Part shown: piece by piece, positions 18,088-26,551 of the stretch
Layout: each line of letters opens with the position of its first letter
Numbering within the stretch: position 1 is the stretch's first letter
Assembly: GCA_003050565.1 (NCBI GenBank)
Contig: PEBW01000004.1
Location: forward strand, 1-64,000
DNA: 64,000 bases
From: Brockia lithotrophica
Lineage (GTDB): Bacteria > Bacillota > Bacilli > Thermicanales > DSM-22653
Reading direction: 5' to 3'
Notes under the pieces: model-generated
The model's database searches: none
What the model was told of the DNA's origin: nothing
What the model saw: the letters and a program-made list of their open reading frames with translations, nothing else
Program-made: the position numbers and the translations under genes

Positions 18088-19407
18088 ATGCGTGCCCAGG
18101 AGATTCTCGCGAAGAAGCGAGACGGCGGGGTCCTCACGGAAGAGGAGATCCGCTTTTTCGTGAACGGCATCGTGAAGGGGGAAATCCCGGACTACCAGGC
18201 GGCGGCCTTCCTCATGGCGGCGTACGTGCGCGGGCTCGCCGACGAAGAGACCCTCGCCCTGACCCTCGCCATGGCGGATTCCGGAGGAAAACTCGACCTT
18301 TCCCCCGTTCCAGGCTTCAAAATGGACAAACACTCTACGGGAGGGGTGGGGGATAAGCTCACCCTCGTCGTCCTCCCGATGGTTGCGGCGTTGGGCATCC
18401 CCGTAGCCAAGCTCTCGGGACGCGCCCTCGGCCACACGGGGGGCACGATCGACAAGCTCGAGGCGATCCCGGGGTTCCGCACGAACCTCACGCCGGAGGA
18501 GATCGTCCGGCAGGTGGAGGACATCGGGCTCGCCGTCGCCGAACCCGGCGAAGAAATCGTCCCGGCAGACAAGATCTTGTACGCCCTCCGCGACGTCACG
18601 GCAACCGTAGATTCCAAGCCGCTCATCGTCGCTTCCATCTTGAGCAAGAAGCTCGCCGGTGGGGCCGACGGCTTCGTCTTCGACGTAAAGGCGGGATCGG
18701 GAGCCTTCATGCCCACGGAGGAGGACGCCCGCGAACTCGCAACGCTCCTCGTGCGGATTTCCAAGAAGCTCGGGAGGCGGGCGACGGCGATCCTCACGAA
18801 CATGATTCAGCCCCACGGTTACGAGATCGGCAACGCGAACGAGGTTCGCGAGGCGATCGAAGTCCTCAAGGGCGGCGGCCCGGACGACGTCAAGGGCGCG
18901 GCCGTTCGCATGGCGGCGGAGATGGCGCTCCTGGCCGGGAAGGCGGAAACGATCCTCGATGCCGTCCGCCTCGTCGACGATACGTTGGTTTCGGGCGCGG
19001 CGCTCGAAAAGTTCGCCGAATGGGTGGAACGACAGGGCGGCGATCCGCGCGTCGTGGACGACTACGAGCTCCTTCCGCAGCCGGAGTACGAGGTCGTCAT
19101 CGGCGCCGAACGGGAGGGGACCCTCATGCCGCCGGATGCCCGGCTCATCGGCGAAGCGGTGATGCTTGCGGGCGGCGGCCGGCGAAAGAAGGGCGATCCC
19201 ATCGACCACGCCGCCGGCGTTACCCTGTACTACCGCGGGGGTTCCAAGATCTTCCGCGGTGACGCCCTGGCGCGCATGGTGTCCTCGCAGGAAATTCCCG
19301 ACGAAGCCGTCGAAAAGCTCGTCCAGGCCTTCAAGGTCACCGAGGAGGACGTTACGTGCGTCCAGACGGTGATCGACGTCGTGCGCGATCGCGACCTTGA
19401 GGACTGA
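18088..19407 (+). CDS. pdp: Pyrimidine-nucleoside phosphorylase
   Basis: Splits uridine/thymidine with phosphate to base and (deoxy)ribose-1-phosphate, the substrate of DeoB. The family signature SGRALGHTGGTIDKLEAI and KHSTGGVGDK are intact, with the phosphate and nucleoside sites. The length of 439 residues is usual. Bacillus subtilis has the purine enzyme punA at this place, so the partner of deoB has changed. ATG 18088 with AAAGGAG ten bases upstream. Confidence 0.94.
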   Translation: MRAQEILAKKRDGGVLTEEEIRFFVNGIVKGEIPDYQAAAFLMAAYVRGLADEETLALTLAMADSGGKLDLSPVPGFKMDKHSTGGVGDKLTLVVLPMVAALGIPVAKLSGRALGHTGGTIDKLEAIPGFRTNLTPEEIVRQVEDIGLAVAEPGEEIVPADKILYALRDVTATVDSKPLIVASILSKKLAGGADGFVFDVKAGSGAFMPTEEDARELATLLVRISKKLGRRATAILTNMIQPHGYEIGNANEVREAIEVLKGGGPDDVKGAAVRMAAEMALLAGKAETILDAVRLVDDTLVSGAALEKFAEWVERQGGDPRVVDDYELLPQPEYEVVIGAEREGTLMPPDARLIGEAVMLAGGGRRKKGDPIDHAAGVTLYYRGGSKIFRGDALARMVSSQEIPDEAVEKLVQAFKVTEEDVTCVQTVIDVVRDRDLED

Positions 19408-19563
19408 GGTGCAGGACCGAACCGAACGTACGCGGCGCGCATCCGCTCGGTATGCCGCGGCGACTTCTGGGAGATCCTAGAAGAGATGAGACGGGCCCAC
19501 GCAGGTCCGGAGGACCACTCCGGCGGCGGAGGCGGCTCTGGATCGACCGGAGGTGGACCGACG

Positions 19564-20853
19564 GTGTACCAGCGGATGCGCGTTGTGTTTCGCATCGGAC
19601 TCTTTCTCTCGGCCGTGCTTTTGGCCGTCGGAGTCTGTTTCTACCCACCGACGACGGTGCGGGGAGACGGGTTCCCCTGGGAGGAAGGCGAAGCGCGGTC
19701 GGCAACGGCACCGGATGATTCCCGGGCAACCTCTCCGGCGGAATCTGCGACGTCGGACGCGAGGCAGGATCTCGTCCCCGATCTCGCGCCGAACGCCAAG
19801 GCGGCGATCCTGATCGAGGCGACCACGGGCGCCGTCCTCTACGAGAAGGAAGCCGACACCCCGCTTCCGCCGGCGAGTATGACCAAGGTGATGACCATGC
19901 TCCTCGTCGCCGAAGCGGTGGATGCCGGGCGAATCCGCCTGGAAGACCGCGTGGTCGCAAGCGAACGCGCCGCCAGGATGGGCGGATCGCAGGTGTTCCT
20001 CGCGCCGGGCGAAGAGATGAGCCTCGAAGACCTCTTGAAATCCGTCGCCATCGCCTCGGCCAACGACGCCGCCGTCGCCCTCGCCGAACACGTCGCCGGT
20101 TCGGTGGAGCAGTTTGTCGAGCTCATGAACCGACGCGCCCGCGAACTCGGACTTGAGCACACGACGTTTCGCAACGTCCACGGGCTTCCGGAGGAAGGCC
20201 ACGTCGCCTCGGCGCGCGACCTCGCCCTCCTCGGCCGCGAGCTCGTACGTCACGCGTGGATCCTCGAGTACACGGGACGCTACGAAGACATGCTCCGGGA
20301 AGGATCGGCGAAGCCCTTTTGGCTCGTGAACACGAACCGACTCGTGAAGTTCTACCCGGGAATGGACGGCCTTAAGACGGGATACACCGCAGAAGCGCGC
20401 TACGGCCTCGTGGCGACCGCCAAGCGCGGCAGCCTTCGGTTCATCGCCGTGGTCATGGGCGAGCCGGACGTCAAGACGCGCAACCGAGAGGTCACCACGA
20501 TGCTCGATTACGGTTTCGCCCAACTCGAGGCGAGCACCCTGTATGCCCGGGGCGAGCGCGTTGCGCGCCTCAAGGTGGCCGGCGGTACTCCCGAGGAGGT
20601 CGGGGCGCGGGCCGGCGAGGAAGTGGTCGCCGTCTTCCCCAAGGGGAAGGGTGAGGTCGTGCGCACGGAGGTCGTCCCCCGCGTGCCTCGAGCGCCGTTT
20701 GCCGCGGGGATCCCCGTCGGCGAGGTGGTGGTTCGGACGGAGATCGCGGGAAAAACGTACGAGGCGACGTTCCCTCTCCTTGCCGAAGAGGCGGTACGCC
20801 TGCCTTCCCTTCCCGAACGGATTTTCCGCGGGCTGCGCGATCTCGTCCCCTGA
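19564..20853 (+). CDS. dacF: D-alanyl-D-alanine carboxypeptidase DacF
   Basis: Penicillin-binding protein of the S11 family that trims peptidoglycan stem peptides; DacF acts in the forespore. Catalytic motifs are complete: SxxK in PASMTKVM, SxN in SANDAAV and KTG in GLKTGYT. A signal peptide covers about residues 7-28, and a Pro/Ala/Ser linker precedes the catalytic domain. I chose GTG 19564 because GGAGGTGG lies seven bases upstream and it puts the signal at the N-terminus; an ATG at 19486 would add 26 Gly-rich residues. It is upstream of spoIIAA as in Bacillus. Confidence 0.93.
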   Translation: MYQRMRVVFRIGLFLSAVLLAVGVCFYPPTTVRGDGFPWEEGEARSATAPDDSRATSPAESATSDARQDLVPDLAPNAKAAILIEATTGAVLYEKEADTPLPPASMTKVMTMLLVAEAVDAGRIRLEDRVVASERAARMGGSQVFLAPGEEMSLEDLLKSVAIASANDAAVALAEHVAGSVEQFVELMNRRARELGLEHTTFRNVHGLPEEGHVASARDLALLGRELVRHAWILEYTGRYEDMLREGSAKPFWLVNTNRLVKFYPGMDGLKTGYTAEARYGLVATAKRGSLRFIAVVMGEPDVKTRNREVTTMLDYGFAQLEASTLYARGERVARLKVAGGTPEEVGARAGEEVVAVFPKGKGEVVRTEVVPRVPRAPFAAGIPVGEVVVRTEIAGKTYEATFPLLAEEAVRLPSLPERIFRGLRDLVP

Positions 20854-21088
20854 AGGGGTGGTCCCTTCCAGGACGATGCGGCCTCGCTCTACGGCGTTGC
20901 GGGCCCGCGCCCCGACAATGCGCTCTCGTTCCTTGACGACAGGAGAAAATTCCCGGCGGATTCGCACTACCATTGGCCACTCCCGTCGAGGGAGAAGGAG
21001 GAAGTACCGAACGGAGAGAAAAGGGAAGAGGGCGAAGGCCAAAGTGTCTCGCCGCTTTGGCCTCGCATGCGGAGGAGGGGTTGAGAAC

Positions 21089-21439
21089 GTGGCCGTTCAT
21101 CTGACGCACGAGCTTCGCGGCACCGCGCTCATCGTCCGTGTGGGCGGCGAAATCGACCACGCCGTGGCGGAGGAGGTTCGCGACTACCTGGACACGTGGC
21201 TTCGGCGAAGCGGGGCCCGCCACCTCGTCCTGAACCTTTCCGCCCTGGAATTCATGGATTCCTCGGGTTTGGGGGTGATCCTCGGGCGCTATCGGCGCCT
21301 CGCACCCGACGGAGGAAGAATCGTCGTCTGCGGCGTCAACCCTACGGTCCACAGGATGTTCGAACTCTCGGGGCTGTATCGAATCGTCTCCGCGGCGGGA
21401 GACGAGGACGCAGCCCTTGCGGAGCTGGGGGTGGCCTGA
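21089..21439 (+). CDS. spoIIAA: Anti-sigma-F factor antagonist SpoIIAA
   Basis: STAS-domain protein of 116 residues that frees sigma-F from SpoIIAB when dephosphorylated. The phosphorylation site is the Ser in FMDSSGLGV. Start GTG 21089 is set by GGAGG and by the match of the resulting N-terminus to the family; the frame is open far upstream but not coding. The 235-bp gap after dacF holds no gene; a SigH promoter is expected there but I could not identify it with confidence. Confidence 0.96.
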   Translation: MAVHLTHELRGTALIVRVGGEIDHAVAEEVRDYLDTWLRRSGARHLVLNLSALEFMDSSGLGVILGRYRRLAPDGGRIVVCGVNPTVHRMFELSGLYRIVSAAGDEDAALAELGVA

Positions 21440-21440
21440 G

Positions 21441-21890
21441 GTGCGAAACGAGATGCGCCTGAGCTTCCCCGCCCGCAAGGGCAACGAGGCCCTTGCGCGT
21501 ATGGCCGTAGCTGCCTTCGTAGCTCCTCTGGACCCCACGTTGGACGAGCTTGCAGAACTCAAGACGGCCGTATCCGAAGCGGTTACCAACGCGATCATCC
21601 ACGCCTATCCCGACGGCGGAGGTTGGGTGAGCGTCGAGGCGGTGCTCGAGGGCGATCTCCTCACGCTCGTCGTCCGCGACGAGGGGGTGGGGATTGCCGA
21701 CGTGGAGGAGGCGCGACAACCCCTCTTTACGACGCGGTCGGACCTCGAGCGTTCGGGTATGGGCTTCGTGATCATGGAGAATTTCATGGACTCGGTTGAG
21801 GTGGAGTCTTCTCCCGGAAAGGGCACCGTCGTCCGCATGACGAAGCGCTTCGCGACGCGCAGTTCCGACCGCGAGGCGAAGGTGGAGTAG
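21441..21890 (+). CDS. spoIIAB: Anti-sigma-F factor / serine kinase SpoIIAB
   Basis: GHKL-type kinase that binds sigma-F and phosphorylates SpoIIAA. The N-box [12 protein letters not shown], the DEGVGI motif and the GMGF glycine loop are present; 149 residues. The N-terminus RNEMRLSF matches Bacillus SpoIIAB (KNEMHLEF), which fixes the GTG start at 21441, one base after the spoIIAA stop, so the two are coupled. Confidence 0.96.
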   Translation: MRNEMRLSFPARKGNEALARMAVAAFVAPLDPTLDELAELKTAVSEAVTNAIIHAYPDGGGWVSVEAVLEGDLLTLVVRDEGVGIADVEEARQPLFTTRSDLERSGMGFVIMENFMDSVEVESSPGKGTVVRMTKRFATRSSDREAKVE

Positions 21891-21902
21891 GGGTGGAGGG
21901 GA

Positions 21903-22655
21903 GTGCGCGGCACGGAGAGGAACCCTCACACGGAGCTCACGGACGACGAGGTGCGGGAGCTCATCCGACAGGCCCAGGCGGGGGACGTCCGAGCCCGCGA
22001 GCGCCTCGTCGAGGGAAACGTCCGCCTCGTCTGGTCGGTCGTCCAACGCTTTCTGCACCGCGGGTACGAAGCGGACGACCTCTTCCAAATCGGAGCGATC
22101 GGACTCATCAAGGCCATCGACAAGTTCGACCTTTCCTACGACGTGAAGTTTTCCACGTACGCCGTCCCGATGATCATCGGCGAAATTCAGCGCCACCTGA
22201 GGGACGACGGAGAAGTCAAGGTGAGCCGCGCGGTTAAGGAACTCGGGCATAAAATCCGGCGCATGCGCGACGAGCTCACCAAGCAGCTCATGCGCGAGCC
22301 CACGCTCGGGGAGCTCGCGGAAGCCTTGGGCGTCCCGCCGGACGAGGTTCTCTTCGCCCAAGAGGCCACGCGCGAAGTCGTCTCCATCCACGAGACGGTC
22401 TACGAAAACGACGGCGATCCCATAGCGCTCATCGACCAACTTGCCGAGGGAGACGATGCCTGGCTCAAGCGCGTGGAGGTGCGCGAACTCGTCGCCCGCC
22501 TACCCGAGCGCGAGCGGCTCATCGTCTACCTCCGCTTCTTCAAAGACTACACCCAGCAAGAAGTAGCCGAACGCCTCGGCGTGTCCCAGGTACAGGTGAG
22601 CCGTCTGGAAAAGCGCATTCTTCAAAAGCTGCGCGAGCTCATCGAACCTTCGTGA
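21903..22655 (+). CDS. sigF: RNA polymerase sigma-F factor
   Basis: First forespore-specific sigma factor. Region 2 (ADDLFQIGAIGLIKAIDKFD, FSTYAVPMIIGEIQR) and region 4 (QQEVAERLGVSQVQVSRLEKRIL) are clear; 250 residues. GTG 21903 follows GGAGG, 12 bases after spoIIAB. The three-gene order is that of the Bacillus spoIIA operon. Confidence 0.96.
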   Translation: MRGTERNPHTELTDDEVRELIRQAQAGDVRARERLVEGNVRLVWSVVQRFLHRGYEADDLFQIGAIGLIKAIDKFDLSYDVKFSTYAVPMIIGEIQRHLRDDGEVKVSRAVKELGHKIRRMRDELTKQLMREPTLGELAEALGVPPDEVLFAQEATREVVSIHETVYENDGDPIALIDQLAEGDDAWLKRVEVRELVARLPERERLIVYLRFFKDYTQQEVAERLGVSQVQVSRLEKRILQKLRELIEPS

Positions 22656-22952
22656 GGCGGGGCGGCATCTCTTCCGCACCCGTCGATGGGTTTCGGCGGC
22701 ACGCACTCCCGCGGTACGAGGCGAATTCTCCCCCTGCGCGCGCTACGACGTGACGTTCCCGACGCTCCGGTCGCACCGAACCGTGAGGGCTTCGTCCTGC
22801 CTTGAGACGCGCCTTGAGACGTCGCCCCCGCCCCTGCCTCGGGGAGAGGAACGGTTGCTCCGTCGGAAGGCGGCGTGAAGAGGTTTGCCCCGCCGGAAGG
22901 CGGCGCATACTACCTTTTGGGGTGTGCGTTGCCGAGCCGGGAGGGGTAGCCT
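22656..22952. other. 297-bp gap between sigF and spoVAF with short direct repeats
   Basis: No gene is seen. CCTTGAGACG occurs twice about 10 bases apart (around 22799-22819), and a GGAAGGCGGCG unit with similar flanks occurs at about 22861 and 22893. In Bacillus this place is filled by spoVAA-spoVAE, which are missing here. Confidence 0.5.
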
Positions 22953-24434
22953 TTGGCGAACAACACGTCGCTCGCCGTACCCATCTCACGGAACTACGAG
23001 GAAGCGGTAAAGGTCCTCAAGGAGCGACTCGGAGTAGGCAAGTCCTTTGACATTGGCATGCGCGAGCTCGTGATCGGCGGCCGCCGCGTGGCGATCTTTT
23101 TCGTAAACGGCCTCGCCGACAACGGAATGCTCGCCATCCTCCTCAAGGACACCGCGCGCCTGAGCCTCGAGGTCGAGGGGAGGCTTTCTCCGGACGAAGT
23201 CTTCCACCTCCTCTTTTCCCACTACCTCAGCCACGTTCAGGTGGAGCCCATACGCACGTACGACGAGTTCGTCGACCGGGTGCTCACCGGCCTCTTCGGG
23301 TTCGTGATCGAAGGGGTAGGGGAGGGGATCCTCCTCGACGGGCGGATGTACCCGGGGCGGACGCCCCAGGAGCCCGACACGGAGCGCGTCGTCCGCGGTT
23401 CCCGCGACGGGTTTACGGAAAACATCATCGTGAACACGGCGCTTTTGCGGCGCCGCCTGCGGGACGAAAAGTTGCGCGTGGAAATCCGCCGCGTGGGCGA
23501 ACGAAGCAAGTCCGACGTGGCGATCGCCTATTTGGAAGATGTGGCCAACCCCGGCCTCGTCGACTTCGTCCGTCGCCGGATCGACGGGGTGCAGGTCGAC
23601 GGGATTCCGATGACGGATAAGTCCCTTCAGGAATACATCATCGGTCAATCGTGGAATCCCTACCCCCTCGTACGCTACACGGAGCGTCCGGACGTGGCGG
23701 TACAGCACCTCCTCGAAGGGCACGTCCTCATCATCTTCGACACATCGCCGAGCGTGATGATCACACCGACGACCTTCTTCCACCACGTACAGCACGCCGA
23801 AGAGTACCGCCAAACCCCCGTCGTGGGCATGTACCTCCGGTGGGTGCGCTTTTTCGGGATCTTCACCTCCGTGTTTTTCCTCCCCCTGTGGTTCCTCTAC
23901 GCCACCCACCCCTGGCTCGTCCCGCCGGGGCTCGAGATGATAGGCGTGGAGAAGCCCACGGACGTGCCGCTCTTTGCGCAAATCCTCATCGCAGAACTCT
24001 TCATCGACCTCATGCGCATGGCCGCAATTCACACGCCCACCCCCCTTGCCACCGCCCTGGGCATTCTCGCGACGATCATCCTCGGTGACGCGGCGACCAA
24101 GGCCGGGCTTTTCGTCCCGGAAATCGTCCTATACATCGCCGTGGCGGCCATCGGCCTCTTCGCCACGCCGAGTTACGAGATGTCCCTCGCAAATCGGCTC
24201 ATGCGCCTCTTTCTCCTCTTCGCCGTCGCCCTCTTCGGCGCCCCAGGACTCGTCGTGGGGACGACGCTCATCCTCCTCTCCCTCGTGTTTACCTACTCCC
24301 TCAACACGCCCTACTTTTGGCCCCTCATCCCCTTCAACGCCCTCGGATTTTTCCACGTCCTCTTCCGCATGCCCGTCCCCCTGGAGCGGAAGCGTGCCGT
24401 GATCACCCAGCCCATGGACCCGACGCGAAAGTAA
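22953..24434 (+). CDS. spoVAF: Stage V sporulation protein AF (GerA-type family)
   Basis: A 493-residue protein with a soluble N-terminal half and about five membrane helices in the C-terminal half (from about residue 300), the layout of the GerAA/SpoVAF family. Known motifs include PRRID-like DGVQVDGIPM and the ENIIVNTALLRRRLRD segment. SpoVAF is linked to the spore DPA channel and germination. TTG 22953 follows GGGAGGGG. It is the only spoVA-type gene in the window; in Bacillus it ends the spoVA operon. Confidence 0.92.
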   Translation: MANNTSLAVPISRNYEEAVKVLKERLGVGKSFDIGMRELVIGGRRVAIFFVNGLADNGMLAILLKDTARLSLEVEGRLSPDEVFHLLFSHYLSHVQVEPIRTYDEFVDRVLTGLFGFVIEGVGEGILLDGRMYPGRTPQEPDTERVVRGSRDGFTENIIVNTALLRRRLRDEKLRVEIRRVGERSKSDVAIAYLEDVANPGLVDFVRRRIDGVQVDGIPMTDKSLQEYIIGQSWNPYPLVRYTERPDVAVQHLLEGHVLIIFDTSPSVMITPTTFFHHVQHAEEYRQTPVVGMYLRWVRFFGIFTSVFFLPLWFLYATHPWLVPPGLEMIGVEKPTDVPLFAQILIAELFIDLMRMAAIHTPTPLATALGILATIILGDAATKAGLFVPEIVLYIAVAAIGLFATPSYEMSLANRLMRLFLLFAVALFGAPGLVVGTTLILLSLVFTYSLNTPYFWPLIPFNALGFFHVLFRMPVPLERKRAVITQPMDPTRK

Positions 24435-24487
24435 GGCGCCGAAATCCGCGTCTTCTCCGCGCCGCGCGAAGCCCGCGGTCGTCCGAA

Positions 24488-24563
24488 TTTCGGTCGCGAC
24501 CGAGGGATTTTTGTCTTGCCCGGTAAGAACGGGGAGGGACGCCCGTTCTTTCTGAGACCGAAA
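24488..24563. terminator. Nested hairpins after spoVAF
   Basis: An outer arm ATTTCGGTC (about 24488) has its complement GACCGAAAT (about 24555). Inside lie a 12-bp palindrome CGGTCGCGACCG and a hairpin with a 9-bp stem AAGAACGGG (24525-24533) / CCCGTTCTT (24542-24550). The T-tract after it is weak. It probably ends spoVAF transcription, but the nesting is more complex than a simple terminator. Confidence 0.5.
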
Positions 24564-24613
24564 TATTCGCATATCTCAAGGAAACTCGTTTTGTGGATTT
24601 TTCCGGATTTGTC

Positions 24614-24643
24614 TTGACGCTCACGCGGAGGATTTCCTATACT
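24614..24643 (+). promoter_or_regulatory. Sigma-A-type promoter for the 24.7-27.8 kb cluster
   Basis: TTGACG (24614-24619) and TATACT (24638-24643) are 18 bases apart, one of the best promoters in the window. It lies 26 bases before the GTG at 24670. Confidence 0.78.
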
Positions 24644-24669
24644 AGCCAACGGGAAAGGGGGTGAGAACC

Positions 24670-25131
24670 GTGGTCGAACGCACGCTTTTGCCCTGGGAAC
24701 GGGTAGGCCGCATGGCCCTATTGCTCTTCGTCTTTGGTGCGCTTTCGTTTCTGATCCTCTACATCCTCATCATGACGTTTTCCGTCCTCTGGGCCGTGAC
24801 GGGGCAGGATCTGAGCGCCTTTGTCCACATGGAACGCGATGCGACGGGGATCGAATTTCGGGCGACTCCGCTCCTCGTGGTCATCGCCTTGGCGCTTTCC
24901 GGTGCCCTCACGTACGCGGCCGCCCGCACGTACGACGGCCGCTCGCGGCGCTTGCGCGCCGGGTGGTTCGTCCTCGTGCTCGCCGTAGCCGTCATCGTCG
25001 CCTTATTCGGATACATCGCACCGTGCGGGATCGTATGCCCCTCTCTCACCTGCCACGGCCCCGTGGTAAGCTGTTCGACGGAATTCCTCCTCAAGTCGCT
25101 TTCTGTGAAGTACGTCTGCCTCTGCCGGTGA
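24670..25131 (+). CDS. Small membrane protein with Cys-rich C-terminal tail
   Basis: Not recognised. The 153-residue product has three predicted membrane helices (about 15-40, 66-84, 97-117), a charged loop, and a tail of about 37 residues with six cysteines spaced C-x3-C-x4-C-x6-C and a final CLC. This tail could bind metal, form disulfides outside the cell, or be a processed peptide; none is shown. I chose GTG 24670 with GGGGGTG upstream over GTG 24661. It is first behind a strong promoter, ahead of a metalloprotease and ABC genes, though a terminator-like hairpin follows it. Confidence 0.65.
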   Translation: MVERTLLPWERVGRMALLLFVFGALSFLILYILIMTFSVLWAVTGQDLSAFVHMERDATGIEFRATPLLVVIALALSGALTYAAARTYDGRSRRLRAGWFVLVLAVAVIVALFGYIAPCGIVCPSLTCHGPVVSCSTEFLLKSLSVKYVCLCR

Positions 25132-25204
25132 GGTATGTCTCGCCCAAGGGCATAAGGGCGCTCGGACGGTTCGGGGGACCACTCCGGGGTTGGGCAGAGG
25201 ACGG

Positions 25205-25255
25205 CCGATGGGGCGGGGGAGCGCACTTCCCACGCTCCATCGGTTGCTTTGTTTC
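25205..25255 (+). terminator. Terminator or attenuator after the Cys-rich membrane gene
   Basis: CCGATGGGGCG (25205-25215) pairs with CGCTCCATCGG (25233-25243), 11 bp with one G-T pair, followed by TTGCTTTGTTTCT. A second perfect 8-bp stem, TGCGGGCC (25270-25277) / GGCCCGCA (25295-25302), follows. Together they could limit read-through into the next genes. Confidence 0.6.
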
Positions 25256-25386
25256 TCGCCCGAGGGAAGTGCGGGCCAACTTGTTTCCGTTTCCGGCCCG
25301 CAGGGATACTCTCATTCCCGGAGCGCTATTGGCCATACAACTCGCCGTCCGCTTTAACCTGCGCGCTCGCGATTGGGGGGAAACCG

Positions 25387-25812
25387 ATGGGCTTTTGGGC
25401 GTTTACGAAGCGCGTGGTCGTCCTCCTCGCGCCCCTCGCGGGACTCGTGTTCGGCATCGCCGCCCTGGGTGTAGCGGCGTTTCGTGCGGTACCGTGCGTC
25501 CTCTCGCGTCCGGAATTCTACATACTTCTCCTCTTTTTCCCGTTTCTCCTCGTCTACCTGCACGAATTGGGCCACTACCTTCCCGTACGCCGTAGGGTAC
25601 GTGGGGTCGTACGGGAGGGAATCTTCGGCGTAGCCGTGGAAATCGAAGGCGACGTCCCCTGGAGTGCGGTGGTTTGGAGCGCCGTTCTTCCCCTCGTGTT
25701 TGGTCTCGGGGTGACTTTGTGGACGGGGAAGGGCGTTTTCTTGCTCCTCACCTTGGGCGTTCTGGCGGCGTCGGCCTTGGACGGTGTGGAGGTGCTACGG
25801 CGGCATGCTTGA
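25387..25812 (+). CDS. Minimal M50-like (site-2-protease-type) membrane metalloprotease
   Basis: A 141-residue membrane protein with a zinc motif H59-E60-L61-G62-H63 inside or at the end of the second helix and an LDG motif (131-133) in the last helix. HExxH plus LDG is the active-site pair of M50/site-2 proteases, here in a very short form. About four helices are predicted. It overlaps the ABC ATPase gene by 8 bp, so the two are coupled. In yydHIJ-type clusters an M50 protease with ABC genes processes and exports a peptide; a like role here is inference. ATG 25387 follows GGGGGG. Confidence 0.68.
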   Translation: MGFWAFTKRVVVLLAPLAGLVFGIAALGVAAFRAVPCVLSRPEFYILLLFFPFLLVYLHELGHYLPVRRRVRGVVREGIFGVAVEIEGDVPWSAVVWSAVLPLVFGLGVTLWTGKGVFLLLTLGVLAASALDGVEVLRRHA

Positions 25813-26464
25813 AGTTCGCGACCTCGTGGCGGGGTACCGCAGAGCTCCGGTGGTAGGCCCGCTCTCCTTCTCCCTCGAGCGCGGGGAAGTTCTCATCTTT
25901 GTCGGACCAAACGGGGCGGGGAAGTCCACCCTCTTCCGTACGCTCGCCACCCTCCAGAAACCGCTCGCCGGCAAGGTATTTCTCGACGGCGATCCGCTCG
26001 AACGAAAGGCGGACCGGGTATTTTTTTTGGGCGAACGGGTGGAGATGCCGGAAAGCCTGACGGGTGCGGAGTACCTCCGGGTGGTTTCCTCCCTCTACGG
26101 AGAAACCGCCGATCCCGAACCCTACCTTCGGTACGCGGGGGTGCCGGCAGAGGCGCTTCTGCGTCACCTCTCCCAGGGGCAAAGGCGGCGCGTTCAGCTC
26201 GCGAGCGCCCTCTTCGTGTCTCGGCCCCTCGTCTACCTCCTCGACGATCCTTCCATCGGCCTCGACGACGTCGGTGCGGAAGAGCTCGTACCCGACCTCG
26301 TACGCCGCCTCAAGGAGGCGGGCAAGGTCACCCTCGTTGCCACGCGGGTGGCGGCGCTCGTCGAACGCCTTCGCCCCTTCGCCGCGATCGTCGACATGCG
26401 GAAAATAAGCCGCGTCCTCCCCGATACCGCGGCCCTTCCGACGTTAGAAAAGCCCGAGAAGTGA
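25805..26464 (+). CDS. ABC transporter ATP-binding protein with altered catalytic motifs
   Basis: A 219-residue ATPase with Walker A GPNGAGKST, signature LSQGQRRR and Walker B YLLDD. The residue after the Walker B Asp, normally the catalytic Glu, is Asp, and the switch His (normally in a TH pair) is replaced, seen as VATRVAA. ATP binding should be kept but hydrolysis may be slow or need a partner. ATG 25805 follows GGAGGTG and overlaps the protease gene; a permease gene follows 87 bp later. Confidence 0.88.
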   Translation: MLEVRDLVAGYRRAPVVGPLSFSLERGEVLIFVGPNGAGKSTLFRTLATLQKPLAGKVFLDGDPLERKADRVFFLGERVEMPESLTGAEYLRVVSSLYGETADPEPYLRYAGVPAEALLRHLSQGQRRRVQLASALFVSRPLVYLLDDPSIGLDDVGAEELVPDLVRRLKEAGKVTLVATRVAALVERLRPFAAIVDMRKISRVLPDTAALPTLEKPEK

Positions 26465-26551
26465 GGTGAAATTCCCGAGGAGATTGTCGGTTCGCGGGGA
26501 CGAATTTCGGCAAACGAGTTTTCCGAGTTCCGCTCGAGGAGGGGGCACTTC

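Noticed and set aside
19477-21042. 521-residue open frame opposite dacF and spoIIAA
   Set aside because: It lies fully opposite genes with clear motifs, has low-complexity Arg/Gly-rich sequence and no ribosome-binding site. High GC makes such antisense frames common; the 679-residue frame opposite dacB-spmA (32531-34570) is the same case.
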